This document shows, piece after piece, positions 52,181 to 61,881 of a DNA stretch of 64,000 bases. The stretch comes from Nitzschia sp. DOCU1. Its lineage: Eukaryota; Bacillariophyta; Bacillariophyceae; Bacillariales; Bacillariaceae. The notes below the pieces were generated by a model. That model saw only the letters and a list, made by a program, of their open reading frames with translations, was not told the origin of the DNA and made no database searches. Position 1 is the first letter of the stretch; each line of letters starts with the position of its first letter. The stretch spans positions 2,906,549-2,970,548 of the forward strand of contig OX595990.1 in NCBI GenBank assembly GCA_951394045.1, given 5' to 3'. The translations under genes and the position numbers were made by a program.

Positions 52181-55100
52181 TTATACGTTGTAAGTTTCCC
52201 GAAGCAAGCGTCTCACGTTAACTGGCATTTGGTTCTCGACTCGTTTCCACACCTCTTCTCCGACCGAAACCCGCAGATCACGCAACAGCTGAGCCAATCG
52301 TGCCCCGAGTTCTCCCTCTGTTGGAGGGAATGGCTGAAAGCCATAGTCTCCAGTAAGAAAGTCTTCTGCCTCACCTGCATGTGTCTCTGGAGGAACGTGC
52401 CAAGACACAACAGCGAAGAGAATGGAGGAAATCGCATCGGCGGGATTTGCCGCTGCTTGTTGGATTGATTGTGGATTGGCATAGACAGCGTTACAGAACC
52501 CATTGAAAGCGTCCCGACGCTCGGTTGTGTCTACAATCTTGGCCATGCCATCGCACCAACCCAGTAGAAACCGAGGTAACTCTGGTGCCACAAAGTTGGG
52601 ATTCACATTGGCCAGTCGACCGACGCATGCCGCAGAATTCTCAGCGAGCCCCGGTATCCCGGTGACTCGACCCATGCCGTTGCCCATCAGAAGAGCAATG
52701 AGCTGTTGCATGAGAGTAGCCGCAAAGGGTTCTAAAGGTGCTGAGTTTTGGCCGCACTGTACACAGACTTCTCCAATAGCCCATACTGCATTGTTGCAGA
52801 GACTGGAATCCATCGAGTGCTGGTTCGGCTCGAGATTGGCTAGGGCTTCCTGTAATAATTGGGGCAGGGCCGGTTCAATCAACGAAGGAGCATTCCGCGC
52901 CAGATCTCCAAGTAGTGCGAGAGCGCTCATTCGGATACTAGGTGTGTGGTGCTTGCAAAGCGCATGAAGGACAGAGGTAAAGTGCTGAGCATAGCGGCTG
53001 CTACTCGAAACCAAGGCAACAAAATTACCACCGAGGCCTTCGCACAGGCCATCCAACAAATCGAGGGCGCATACAATCGGATCAGCATCTTCTTCTGCTA
53101 CGTTGTCACTCGTAGCAAGTATTAACTGCACTTGCTCAATGATTCCCATTGAATTTTCAAAGGTTTCCAAAGCGTACGGCTGGTAGTTCATCCCACAGAC
53201 CAATGAGATACTAGCCAAACTTTCCATCAAGGGAAGCAGAGTTCGGTCTGTCGGATCATGCATGAGAATGCCATTCAGTAGCTGCAGCATTTGTGGCACG
53301 TAAAGCCTGGGCAAGTCGCGTTCGCCAATCACCGGACCGCAGTAGTCGGCCATGATGCCTAGTGTGTCGAAGAGAATAATGAGACTCCTTCCTTGGTAGC
53401 GAGACATGGCTGACACCAGAGCAGGATAGACATGTTCCAAGTACGGGGCCATAAGATCGCCAGCAGACTCCATTACAACGCCAAGAGCCGAGCCACAAGC
53501 AACTTGGACTTTTCGATTTCGGTCTTGTAAACGCTGCAAGAAAACCTCCGTCATTTGCGCCAGAAGATGACCTTGAGCTCCCGTCTGGACTTGTTCTACT
53601 GCCCAACTTGCGTAACGGCCAACAGTCCAAGCACAAATGCTCTTGACTTGAGGTAAATGCTGTGGGGACTCGGGCGTTGCCAGTACATTCATCAAATAGG
53701 GAAATAGTTCCCCCAAGTGTTCACTCATTTCATCGCGACAACCTTCGGCAATAGCTCCCAACGCCAGAATACTTGCTTCTTGTATCCATGGGTCTGGATT
53801 GGAAAGTCCCTGTTGCAGAGCAGGGAGAAGAGGAGGTAATATGGAATGTGCACCATATAGACCGGCAAGGGAATCCAGAGATGCGCCAGCGTATTTCCGG
53901 AGCGTCCACTCATTGTCGTCCTCATCAAAATCGTCGTCGTCTTCATCATCCATATCACCATCTTCGTCTCCCCCAGCTCCATCATGCTTTCGCTTGCTTC
54001 TGTGGAACACAGGCTTCATTGCATGCTGAGGCTGTTGCTCCTCCATGTCCATTTCGTTCCTGGCCACCAAATCGATTCGTTGTTCCTCAGAATATACCAT
54101 GTTGTTCAACAAGACGGGAATAAGCTGTGGCAGTAGCCTTTCTACGACATCCATCATGTCCGATGTGAGCGTGTGCTCGTCCAGAGTGGCGAACAAGAGC
54201 CAGAATTCACAAGCCTCCATGGCGACCTCTTCATTGTTGCTTGCTCCTCCCCCAGGCATTGGTTGTTGGGTCGACGCCTGCAGCATGAATTGGCATATGG
54301 ATGGTAGTTGTGGTGCAAGATATTGCGTATGGAGCTCCAACAGCGTGTTGATGGACCGACAGACCCACTTTCGTACGGAGGTGCTAGGGTCCGCGGCCAG
54401 TTGTGAAAGGCCTTGAAGGTAATCCGAGAATTGAATTAGTAGCGCACTTGGAAGAAGACCTGATGATAGACATGCTACTAACGATTGAAGCGCGGCGACT
54501 TTGGAGAACTCTTCGTTCGACCGAAATAGGTTCAACAAAAGTGGCACCAGCGTATCCAGGTAGTGCAGTGGTACTTCATTGGGTCCATCTTCCATGATTT
54601 TTCGAATAGTCGACAACGATCCGTGAAGAGCAAAGGGATTGGAGACATTTGGTTGAAGATTTTGCAGAATTGTCGGCATTAACTTGGGCCATTGCTTGAT
54701 GTGCAAATAGGGCTGTAGACTGTCGGGCGAGACTGACGAAGTGGCAATGATCGAAGAAACGACATTGCGCAATTCGATATGATTCAGAGACAAACCATAA
54801 AGTAAAGTATCTTTCACTTGATCAGCGAAACCCGGTTCCAGGCACATGGGCCGTCCTGACTGTGAAATTGGCGGTCTTAACAGAGCGTTCTTTAAAATCA
54901 AGCCAGCCATTTGTCCAAAAGGAATCCACATGTTCAGGTCATTTTGTAGGCGCAACGCTGTATTCATGTCAGTCTGACGCCACAATTCCAGCTGGGAAGG
55001 CTCAATACGATGCATGAGCTGCTGGGGTTGATCACTTCCCACCAACAAAAAGCCCAGTTGCAGGCACAGATTTCCGTAACTTTCCGACGAAGCGCTCAAC

Positions 55101-55216
55101 GATTCGTCCCGGTGCCGAATCGCCTGCACGTGCAAGTCATGGTTTTCGGTCTGAGACAAGGCCGACACCAGCGAGAGCACCTGCCCATTGGGGGGAGGGG
55201 GGAGGATAGTCGTCAT
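52181..55216 (-). CDS. TNPO1: transportin (karyopherin beta-2, nuclear import receptor)
   Basis: Predicted nuclear import receptor of 1011 residues, built from HEAT repeats. The frame is open to 55552, but transportins start just before the first HEAT helix, which fits the Met at 55216 (MTTILPPPPNG). Characteristic parts: an early LILKN helix, an acidic loop (DGDMDDEDDDDFDEDD) directly followed by WTLRKYAGASLD, which is the transportin H8 loop, then ILALGAIAEGC, and SRYQGRSLIILFDTLGIMADYCG. It ends near R-x3-ETYNV. Transportins carry PY-NLS cargo through the nuclear pore and release it on binding Ran-GTP. One insertion of about 20 residues lies in HEAT 1-2. Confidence 0.93.
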   Translation of the reverse strand: MTTILPPPPNGQVLSLVSALSQTENHDLHVQAIRHRDESLSASSESYGNLCLQLGFLLVGSDQPQQLMHRIEPSQLELWRQTDMNTALRLQNDLNMWIPFGQMAGLILKNALLRPPISQSGRPMCLEPGFADQVKDTLLYGLSLNHIELRNVVSSIIATSSVSPDSLQPYLHIKQWPKLMPTILQNLQPNVSNPFALHGSLSTIRKIMEDGPNEVPLHYLDTLVPLLLNLFRSNEEFSKVAALQSLVACLSSGLLPSALLIQFSDYLQGLSQLAADPSTSVRKWVCRSINTLLELHTQYLAPQLPSICQFMLQASTQQPMPGGGASNNEEVAMEACEFWLLFATLDEHTLTSDMMDVVERLLPQLIPVLLNNMVYSEEQRIDLVARNEMDMEEQQPQHAMKPVFHRSKRKHDGAGGDEDGDMDDEDDDDFDEDDNEWTLRKYAGASLDSLAGLYGAHSILPPLLPALQQGLSNPDPWIQEASILALGAIAEGCRDEMSEHLGELFPYLMNVLATPESPQHLPQVKSICAWTVGRYASWAVEQVQTGAQGHLLAQMTEVFLQRLQDRNRKVQVACGSALGVVMESAGDLMAPYLEHVYPALVSAMSRYQGRSLIILFDTLGIMADYCGPVIGERDLPRLYVPQMLQLLNGILMHDPTDRTLLPLMESLASISLVCGMNYQPYALETFENSMGIIEQVQLILATSDNVAEEDADPIVCALDLLDGLCEGLGGNFVALVSSSSRYAQHFTSVLHALCKHHTPSIRMSALALLGDLARNAPSLIEPALPQLLQEALANLEPNQHSMDSSLCNNAVWAIGEVCVQCGQNSAPLEPFAATLMQQLIALLMGNGMGRVTGIPGLAENSAACVGRLANVNPNFVAPELPRFLLGWCDGMAKIVDTTERRDAFNGFCNAVYANPQSIQQAAANPADAISSILFAVVSWHVPPETHAGEAEDFLTGDYGFQPFPPTEGELGARLAQLLRDLRVSVGEEVWKRVENQMPVNVRRLLRETYNV

Positions 55217-55550
55217 GGTTAGCTCTTGTACTCTACTCTTTATTGTTCCTTCGAGACTTTTGTCAGATGCCAGATACCGTTCCATTTTTGGTTTGTGTTG
55301 CTTCGCAAAAGATGTGAGGGCGGGAGGACAAATGGGTGGAAGCGAAAGGCGGACTTGTTCGACCATTGTTTCGCGCGAATGCGCGCAAACGCTGCAAAGT
55401 CTGTCCGTCATCACCTCCCGGATTAGACTTTCTGGATGCCGCCTTTCCGTCGCCGGACGTGGCCGACGAAGCAGTTGTGGTGGGCACACGCACACAAACA
55501 AGCGAAAGCACAACACCCTTTTGCCATTTGTCCAACAACAACAATTGACC
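55217..55550. promoter_or_regulatory. divergent promoter between transportin and QCR7
   Basis: Only 334 bp separate the two start codons, so the genes share a compact bidirectional promoter. The minus-strand frame continues through it but would give transportin an unlikely 112-residue, Cys-rich extension. No motif is recognised with confidence. Confidence 0.4.
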
Positions 55551-56085
55551 ATGGCTGGCTTAGCGAAACTCCTCGATCCTCTTATTGCTCCAGCAGCAAA
55601 GTTTTATCAAGCTCGATTGGCGAAGGAACTTAACAAAATGGGTAAGTGGAAGAGAAAGCCCATGGTGCCGATACTTGCGATACCTTGTTCGCAAACCGAA
55701 AATCGGCGAAGATGCGTGCATTTGATTTACTGGACTAAAATGTCGGGCAGTCGGATGGGTCTATTTCAAATTTCCTCGTTGGTTTCTCACTTTGATCATT
55801 CTTTTGTCTTCTTGGGTTTGAACAGGCCTTCGCTACGAAGACTTGATGAGCCGAGACGAGCCTGAAGTTAACGAAGCTCTGGAATTGGCCCACCCTGACG
55901 TTGTTGAGGGACGGTATCGACGATTGAAGCGAGCTAGCGATTTGGCCTTCAAGCAAAAGAATCTGCAGGACTACGCACCGGACATGGTCTTGGAGCCCTT
56001 CAAGCTTGAAATCTCGCAGGATGTGGAGAAAATCTTGCAAAGGGACGTTGAGTTTGATCTCCTGAACAACTTTAAGTCGGGTTAA
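55551..56085 (+). CDS. QCR7: cytochrome bc1 complex subunit 7 (QCR7/UQCRB), one intron
   Basis: Predicted 14-kDa subunit of mitochondrial complex III. Exon 1 is 55551-55641 and exon 2 is 55826-56085, joined across a 184-bp GT-AG intron (donor GTAAGT, acceptor AACAG) in phase 1. The joined frame has 116 residues. Conserved family features are LNKMGLRYEDL, EALELAHPDVVEGR-x-RRLKRASDL, a Lys/Gln-rich helix, and DYAPDM-x-LEPFKLEI near the end. The protein sits on the matrix side and is needed to assemble the complex. Length is close to yeast Qcr7. The intron is the longest found in the window. Confidence 0.9.
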
Positions 56086-56799
56086 GCCGGCAGCGCCACC
56101 TAGTCGGTTTACAGAGGGACGGACGTCGTTCAGCAACTTCGTCGTGACGATAACAAGTAGACATTCTTTTGAAAACAAATTGTTTTTCCCATTAATCAAT
56201 GACCGCTTTGTGTAGTAGTATCCTATGATACCATGCAGTGCGGCCTTGGGGGCGTTCGGTGGTGATAGTACTATCGTCGTTACCTGGGATCCTTAGATAC
56301 ATTTCGATTGAGGGCAAGAGCTAGCTAGTCGAGTAGAGCCAACGCAAGACGAGGAAGACATGCGAGCTACTATACACTGACCAGGTTGAGTCGGTCCCTG
56401 TCCACATGTTTTACAACGTAGCCCGGATTACAATCGATAGTCTGAATGATATGCTTAGGTTAAGTTCGGCCGCCGCAGCCGCCGCCCTGTCATTGAGCCG
56501 ACCACGACGACTACTGTCGCTACCAAAGTGTCGTGCGAGTGTCGCACCTTCGCAACTGACGATACAAAACAAAAATTCGAAAATCGGCTCACTTTCGTAT
56601 CAGCTTTATTATGCAGCCACAGGCAATCCCCATCGGTTCTTCTTTGTCACCACTCATCTCCACCATCGATTGACTTTTGACGCCCTATCTACAAGACTTC
56701 AGACGTTCTACTCTTGTTTCGCAGAGACCTGTTGAAGAGGAATTTGACCCAAAGTTGTTGTAGTTAAATCATCGCCCATTGATCTTCAGGGTTCGCAAA
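56086..56799. other. intergenic region upstream of an unknown gene
   Basis: About 710 bp. The only noteworthy frame, at 56451-56735, is listed separately. A GTAGTATCCTATGATACC imperfect palindrome occurs near 56214. Confidence 0.35.
56451..56735 (+). CDS. doubtful small protein with mitochondrial-type leader
   Basis: A 94-residue frame starting MLRLSSAAAAAALSLSRPRR, which has the composition of a mitochondrial presequence, followed by an unrecognised 60-residue tail. It stops 65 bp before the next gene and is in a different frame. It may be a short gene, an unspliced leader exon of the next gene (a possible acceptor ends at 56789), or chance. No donor site convinced me. Confidence 0.25.
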   Translation: MLRLSSAAAAAALSLSRPRRLLSLPKCRASVAPSQLTIQNKNSKIGSLSYQLYYAATGNPHRFFFVTTHLHHRLTFDALSTRLQTFYSCFAETC

Positions 56800-57600
56800 A
56801 TGACCGTCCACGTAATAACGATGGTCCCGTGCTATTTGCCCAAGAATGACATGGACTTGAGCGTTTCTCGCCTTATTCAACAGATCCGAGAGGCTCTCAA
56901 GAAAAATGGTGGGGAACCGGTGCTTCCTATTCTGAAGGGTGACGCAACGTTACATGCATCCCTGGCACTCGAGCCGCTTTTGGGTCCGTTTGACGCACTG
57001 GTGACCCGACACAAATCGGTTGCCGCTTACAACAAGGCCACTAAAAGTGACGAATACCAACTGGTGACACGAGGAAAGCCAAACATAATGGTGTATGGTT
57101 TCACAAGCAACTTCATGTATGTGGACCTATTCCTTCCGGCCCTTAAGCAAGTATACGCCGTTGTGGGGGAGAAAATCGATTTGGAGAATAAGGTTTTTGT
57201 GCGGGCAGGGGGGAAAGTAGATTATAGTCTCTTTCAAGCTACGGGGGATAGGGGGCTCGATAACTATCGGCGTCACGTAAATATGCACCCAAGACGAGCC
57301 TGCTATATGATCGAGCTTCGAACAGTTAAAGAGACACCGGATGGAAAGGCCGACGATCTCGAACATAGTCAGAAGTGGCAAAAGGCAATGTTCGCGAAGG
57401 AGATCGAAATGCTGTATGGGGGGAAAGTCGTTTCATTGAACAAGGGACCAAAGGCATTTCGTGAGGTGGCAATTTACAAGTTGCCAAGTCGTGAGATATT
57501 TGTCGAGATGGCGGACAGTGACTACTATGTGGAACTTGCACAGTTGGAGGAACGGTTTGTCCTGGATCGGTTTGTCGAATTTTGTCTACCGTTATACTAG
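56800..57600 (+). CDS. conserved-looking soluble protein, unknown
   Basis: Predicted 266-residue soluble protein. The open frame reaches 56779 but the first ATG in frame is at 56800 (CAAAATGAC). It has mixed alpha/beta composition without low complexity, which argues that it is real. Visible landmarks: CYLPKNDMDLSVS, KGDATLHASLALEPLLGPFDALV, PNIMVYGFTSNFMYVDLFLP, FVRAGGKVDYSLFQATGDRG and a C-terminal region rich in Glu/Phe/Leu. I see no known catalytic motif, membrane helix or targeting leader, and cannot name the family. Confidence 0.68.
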   Translation: MTVHVITMVPCYLPKNDMDLSVSRLIQQIREALKKNGGEPVLPILKGDATLHASLALEPLLGPFDALVTRHKSVAAYNKATKSDEYQLVTRGKPNIMVYGFTSNFMYVDLFLPALKQVYAVVGEKIDLENKVFVRAGGKVDYSLFQATGDRGLDNYRRHVNMHPRRACYMIELRTVKETPDGKADDLEHSQKWQKAMFAKEIEMLYGGKVVSLNKGPKAFREVAIYKLPSREIFVEMADSDYYVELAQLEERFVLDRFVEFCLPLY

Positions 57601-57879
57601 CTGGCGCATATCATGGTTCACTTTGCTGTAGTTGTTCCGTCTATCCGAGCAACGCGCTAGTGGTTTGTGCAGTTTGCCAACAAGACGCTCGTACGCTACC
57701 CAAGATAAGTCGCGTGTGAACCATAGTAGTCCAGTCTCAGGCTCCCAGTTATTATGACGAACGAGCGTCGATATCGGGGGGTAAGACTCACACTATGAGT
57801 TGTTTAAAGAGCTACCGTAGACATGGTCGGGATGTATTTTCACGGACAATATAAAATATATAAAAGTGCAGATGACATC

Positions 57880-59179
57880 TTACTTGGCGGCTTTTGCGAA
57901 ACCAATAGTCTCGTCGACATAATTGAAGACAGTGTAGTATTCACGCATGAAAACATCCCCAAGGATCCATTGAGGGCCAGGTTCGGGGAAATCCATGCCC
58001 ATAAAGGCAAATAGACACGTGCCCTGAGCCTGAATAACAGTATTCTTTCCAGGAATAGAATACTTGTTACCACCGATCGTGAAGACAACATCAGGGATTT
58101 GATCGACCAAGCTGCAGTCAATGGTATACTCTCCCATAATATTGGGCTTGGCTCCAATAGTGGCCGCCAATTTCGAGATTTCAGCCTTTGGTCCAGTCAT
58201 CAACGAGGTACCGGAATCCACGATTGCCGTGATTTTAGCGTCTCCAGCCTCCTTCTTATATTCTCCGGCCTCGATGCCATCAAGGGTGATCTGCCAGTAG
58301 GTCGCTTGATCGAGCTTAACAAAGAAGGATTTGTAGCACTGTGAGGTGGGTTCGCATTCAGAGAAACGAGTTTGTATACAAAACCACGCGTACCTTGACG
58401 AATTCCAAATCACCGACAAACTTTGAGCTGTCATAACCACCAAAGGTCAATTCTCCAGGCCCATTGTCTCCCAGATAGAAGGCAAAGACCGGCTGATCAA
58501 CCTTGTTTTGTTTGATTAGATTCTCAAAGCAAGTAGGGGTTCCGTCGATACTGATGGATGTAAATCCCAAGCCGAGGATACCGTCGAACTTTCCTAAACT
58601 GTATGCCAAGCCCAAACCGCCGGCATCTTGGACTTCAGCGAAGCGTTGCCCATCAATCACGAGGTCATCCGCCAAAATCACATCATCAGAAGAGAAAAAC
58701 CCCGAAACACTGCCACTTCCGTACATAATCTCAAAGTCCTTCCCGTCTTGAGTGTAACTGGACGACTTTTCGTGGTCATATTTGTGCTTCTTTCCAATGA
58801 AGGGCAATCCGCAGTGCGTACATCCAACCTTGGGTACCCATAGATTGGAAGATCCCGTATCGAAAATGACTTGGAACGACTGAGGCGGGTTTCCAATGCT
58901 GACGGTGCCAAAGTACTGAGCGTTTCCGTAATCATTGATAACCTCAGATTCTTTACCACGCAAAGTCTCTACTTCGCCACGAAGATTACGAGCAGGCAAC
59001 TCCTCGTTGTTGTTTTGCAGGTGCAGTGCCCCCTTCAAGGCATCCGTCTCACGCTTCAAGTGGGCCGCAATCATTTCTTCATCGGATCGTTTGTGCAACG
59101 TGACCTTGGTCATTTCGGCCATTGCCGAGGCCATCAAGAGGCTTACACATCCTGTCGCAGAAACGAAACCAAGGAGCAA
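57880..59179 (-). CDS. pepsin-like aspartic protease (A1 family, cathepsin D type), one intron
   Basis: Predicted secreted or vacuolar aspartic protease of about 406 residues. Exon 1 is 58394-59179; exon 2 is 57880-58314, giving a 79-bp GT-AG intron in phase 0. An alternative acceptor at 58339 would add eight residues, but the chosen one restores the family's FVKLDQATYWQI junction. A signal peptide (about 1-21) is followed by a basic propeptide and the mature part starting near YGNAQYFG. The two catalytic sites are both present: DTGSSNLWVP (Asp 107) and VDSGTS (about Asp 295). YGSGSVSG is the flap with its Tyr, and the typical end motif WILGDVFMREYYTVFNY is intact. It should be active at acid pH. 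Confidence 0.92.
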
Positions 59180-59823
59180 TTAATAACGAGTGGGAACTTG
59201 TTAGACATCATATATCATCACCATGGTCAACGTTTCCATGGTTGTCGCGCATTTCATGCACAACAGAAAATGCCATGTTCCCAACGGTCCGAAATCTCGA
59301 GAAACACGAATCAGATCTGAGGGAGCAACAGGAAGCGTCTCCGGCTCAAGTTTCCCCTTTCGCGCCGCCTCCATCCTTCCAGTTACTTCCCAAATCTTCA
59401 AGAGACTCACCAATAAACTTCATTGTGTTGCTGCTGCGGTATATGTTCGATTCAAAGGCGACTCGAGATATCATAACATGTGGAATTTCTTGTTTTGGCT
59501 TCAAAGTCGTCCATATCCATCTCGCCTTTCTCGCGGCGGGAGAAGAATCGCCGCGTGTCTCATCTTGCGTGCCTGACGAGCGATGACGGACGGGCGCGCA
59601 AAATTGAGAACTAAGTTAGTTCATTTTGGCGCGCGCGCGCGAGTCGAGTCGAGTCGTGGCTTTCTTTGCCGCGGCCGGCGGGGGAAGATTATTCATGAAT
59701 GAGTCATCCCGCGATAGGCAACAAAAGATGCGATCTTTCACTCATATCCGGACGTCCACATTATGAGGTACGAAAGGGGAAGGAGAAGTAACGACTCTAG
59801 CACTTCTCCCAGAAGACATCCTG
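59180..59823. promoter_or_regulatory. divergent promoter region with E2F-like and CG-repeat elements
   Basis: About 640 bp between the protease start and the dioxygenase-like start. At 59623-59634 lies ATTTTGGCGCGC, near the E2F consensus. It runs directly into an alternating CG tract and three GAGTC repeats, listed separately. Overlapping frames here are not supported. Confidence 0.4.
59629..59656. repeat. alternating GC tract followed by GAGTC triplicate
   Basis: A perfect GC dinucleotide run (59629-59640, six units) passes into three tandem GAGTC units. Alternating CG can adopt Z-DNA, and such tracts sit near promoters in other eukaryotes. Whether it matters here is unknown. Confidence 0.75.
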
Positions 59824-60645
59824 ATGAAGATGGCCCTGCAGATTCCTTCAATCGTTTACTGCCTGCTGGCATTGTTGCTGGCGTTGACCACGGCCCAAGA
59901 TGTGCCCTTGATGTATTTCAATGGAAGGGTAGTCAATGACTTGGGTGAGCCTATGGAAGGCGCGCAAGTCCAGTTCTGGCATACTGATCCAAATGGGAAC
60001 TACAACCACCCTTCATTCAGGACTAGTGGAGTTGCCTTGCTTCCTGATTTTCAGTATTTTGGCACTGCCACAACCGCTACTGATGGAACCTTTCAATTCA
60101 AGACGTACCGTCCAGGACTCTATGCAGCGCGTCCCATTTCCCACATTCATTTCAAAGTATGGTTCGAGGGAAACGATATCTTGACATCGCAACTATACTT
60201 TATCGACGAAAACACGACGCAGCCGCCATCACTCCAACTTGCGCTCTTGCCCCAAGCCGACGGATCCGTCGTTACTAACACGACGATTGTCGTTGATATG
60301 GGTCTGGGAGGGTCCGAACCGATTACACCGTCTCAAACGGCAGGCCCATTTTATCCCGTGGTGGACTTTTTTGGCTACGATAGCGATATGACGGTCGTCA
60401 CCCCGTTAGAGGCCAGTGGGACTGGTGTAGGCGAAACTCCAACGGAAGCTCCTGAAAATAGACCAGCGCAGACTGATCCAGCGCAGCCATCTGATGCGGG
60501 CAACGAAGCCGACGCTCTGCCCGGAGGCGTAGAAACAATGTCAGCTTCTGGTGCTTCAAACCTGACACTGGACACTCTGAGACGAGTAACAGCACTTCTT
60601 GCTGGGGCCTGTGCTGCCGCATTCTTCTTGGCCGCCTCATATTGA
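59824..60645 (+). CDS. secreted intradiol-dioxygenase-like protein with displaced TPSQTAGPF motif and GPI-type tail
   Basis: Predicted secreted protein of 273 residues. A signal peptide (1-24) is followed at once by the beta-sandwich core of intradiol ring-cleavage dioxygenases: GRVVNDLGEPMEGAQVQFWHTDPNGNY, TDGTFQFKTYRPGLY and SHIHFKVW. The four expected iron ligands have candidates: Y60, Y100, H107 and H109. The TPSQTAGPF-Y segment, which in known members precedes the core, here follows it at residues 168-177. A disordered Pro/Thr/Ala-rich linker and a hydrophobic end (LLAGACAAAFFLAAS) suggest a GPI anchor. Likely action: oxidation of extracellular catechol-type compounds, by family inference; activity is unproven given the unusual order. 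Confidence 0.82.
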   Translation: MKMALQIPSIVYCLLALLLALTTAQDVPLMYFNGRVVNDLGEPMEGAQVQFWHTDPNGNYNHPSFRTSGVALLPDFQYFGTATTATDGTFQFKTYRPGLYAARPISHIHFKVWFEGNDILTSQLYFIDENTTQPPSLQLALLPQADGSVVTNTTIVVDMGLGGSEPITPSQTAGPFYPVVDFFGYDSDMTVVTPLEASGTGVGETPTEAPENRPAQTDPAQPSDAGNEADALPGGVETMSASGASNLTLDTLRRVTALLAGACAAAFFLAASY

Positions 60646-61103
60646 GCTGCTAGTAGTGGTGGAATGAAAAATATGGAATCTCTGCAAGCAACATTATCTT
60701 ATAGCTTGTCTATAGTCGAAACAACGCAGATTAATTAGAGAGCTAACAAGATAACCAGCTACTACTCCTCTCTGCTACATTTTAGCAACTTGTCAGTGCA
60801 AGAAATGCAGAACTTTTTAAAGGGGAAATTTCTTGGAAATTTCCCCACAAATTGTGGAATTCTTCGACGATCGGGTTCGGGCTTACTTATTCCCACCTCA
60901 TTTTTTGATGACAACATCGTTCTTCGTGCCTCTCGTGATCATGGATTGTTCGTCACGACGGTTAAACCCGAACACAGTGGGAATCGGCGGGATGAGAACG
61001 ATGAGTTGGCATTTCCATTACATCTGAAACCAGTTCTATTCTCACCTCACCAAGTCCATCTATACGTCCAAGTTAAATTTACGAAAGTCTCTTTTCCAGC
61101 ATC
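60646..61103. other. intergenic region
   Basis: About 460 bp between two plus-strand genes. The 146-codon frame at 60790-61230 overlaps the next gene in another frame and lacks motifs, so it is not supported. Otherwise nothing notable. Confidence 0.4.
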
Positions 61104-61881
61104 ATGTCTGATACCAACTATACGGATGTTCAAAGTGCGACATCCGCTCCGATTGTGGTGCCTCCAGGTGAAAATGTCGTTGGAGATGGATCCGAGAGTT
61201 ATGCCGTTTATCTCCTATGGTTTTGCCTGACGATGTTCTTGTTGACATGGGGATATGGCGCCGTGAAAGCGATTTTCGAGCAAGAGGAGATGCCAGCCAC
61301 AGGAGCAATATCTCCACCACAGACGGAGAAGGGGCCGACCAAAAAACAACGAAGGCAACGACTGGAACAATATTTTAAAAGCGCCAAGAACAAAATGGTA
61401 CGAGAATAATCGAGGACGAAAGGTTTGCATTCAAAGTATATCCTCACATGCTTTGATGTTTTTATCGCCGTCTTTGTTTTGTCAATCTTATCGGTAAGAT
61501 TCTCACTGCCGAACATATTCCTGAAGATCCAATGCTGGCAACGACGAGGAATGCAGAAACAGATGATGGGGACAACAAGAAACTAGATGCTGACGATTAT
61601 GACATTGAGAGCACGGAACGAAAACTGCGTCTACAAATTCCAGACGAAGAGAGGGAGATTCGTTTTTCGAGGATCTGTGCCATTTGCCTAGATCCTTATC
61701 AAGCCGGTGATTCTATAGTTTGTCGTCGAGTCCAAATTGCCCTCACGTCTTCCACCAAGACTGTCTGGTGGACGGCTTGGTCCGAGCAAAGCATGACGAG
61801 TTTCCGTGCCCATGCTGCCGAGCCACATTTTGCAACTTCTCAAAATTAGAAGTCACCAAAGAAGTTAAGGACTCGACATAA
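61104..61881 (+). CDS. single-pass membrane RING-H2 protein (putative E3 ligase), one intron and one frame break
   Basis: Exon 1 (61104-61397) encodes a membrane helix (about residues 34-53, VYLLWFCLTMFLLTWGYGAV) and a basic segment. A 101-bp GT-AG intron (donor GTACGA, acceptor GGTAAG) leads in frame to exon 2 at 61499. Exon 2 has an acidic stretch and then a RING-H2 domain starting CAICLDPYQAGDS. The annotated frame derails near 61723; the neighbouring frame supplies the rest of the RING exactly in register (NCPHVFHQDC, then FPCPCC) and ends at 61881. The break equals one missing base. Membrane anchor plus RING-H2 is typical of E3 ubiquitin ligases of the secretory pathway. Either a sequencing error or a recent mutation. 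Confidence 0.72.

Noticed and set aside
55217..55552. N-terminal extension of transportin to 55552
   Set aside because: The extra 112 residues are Cys-rich and unlike any transportin; the family start matches 55216.
60790..61230. 146-codon frame before the RING gene
   Set aside because: Overlaps exon 1 of the membrane RING gene in another frame and has no domain.
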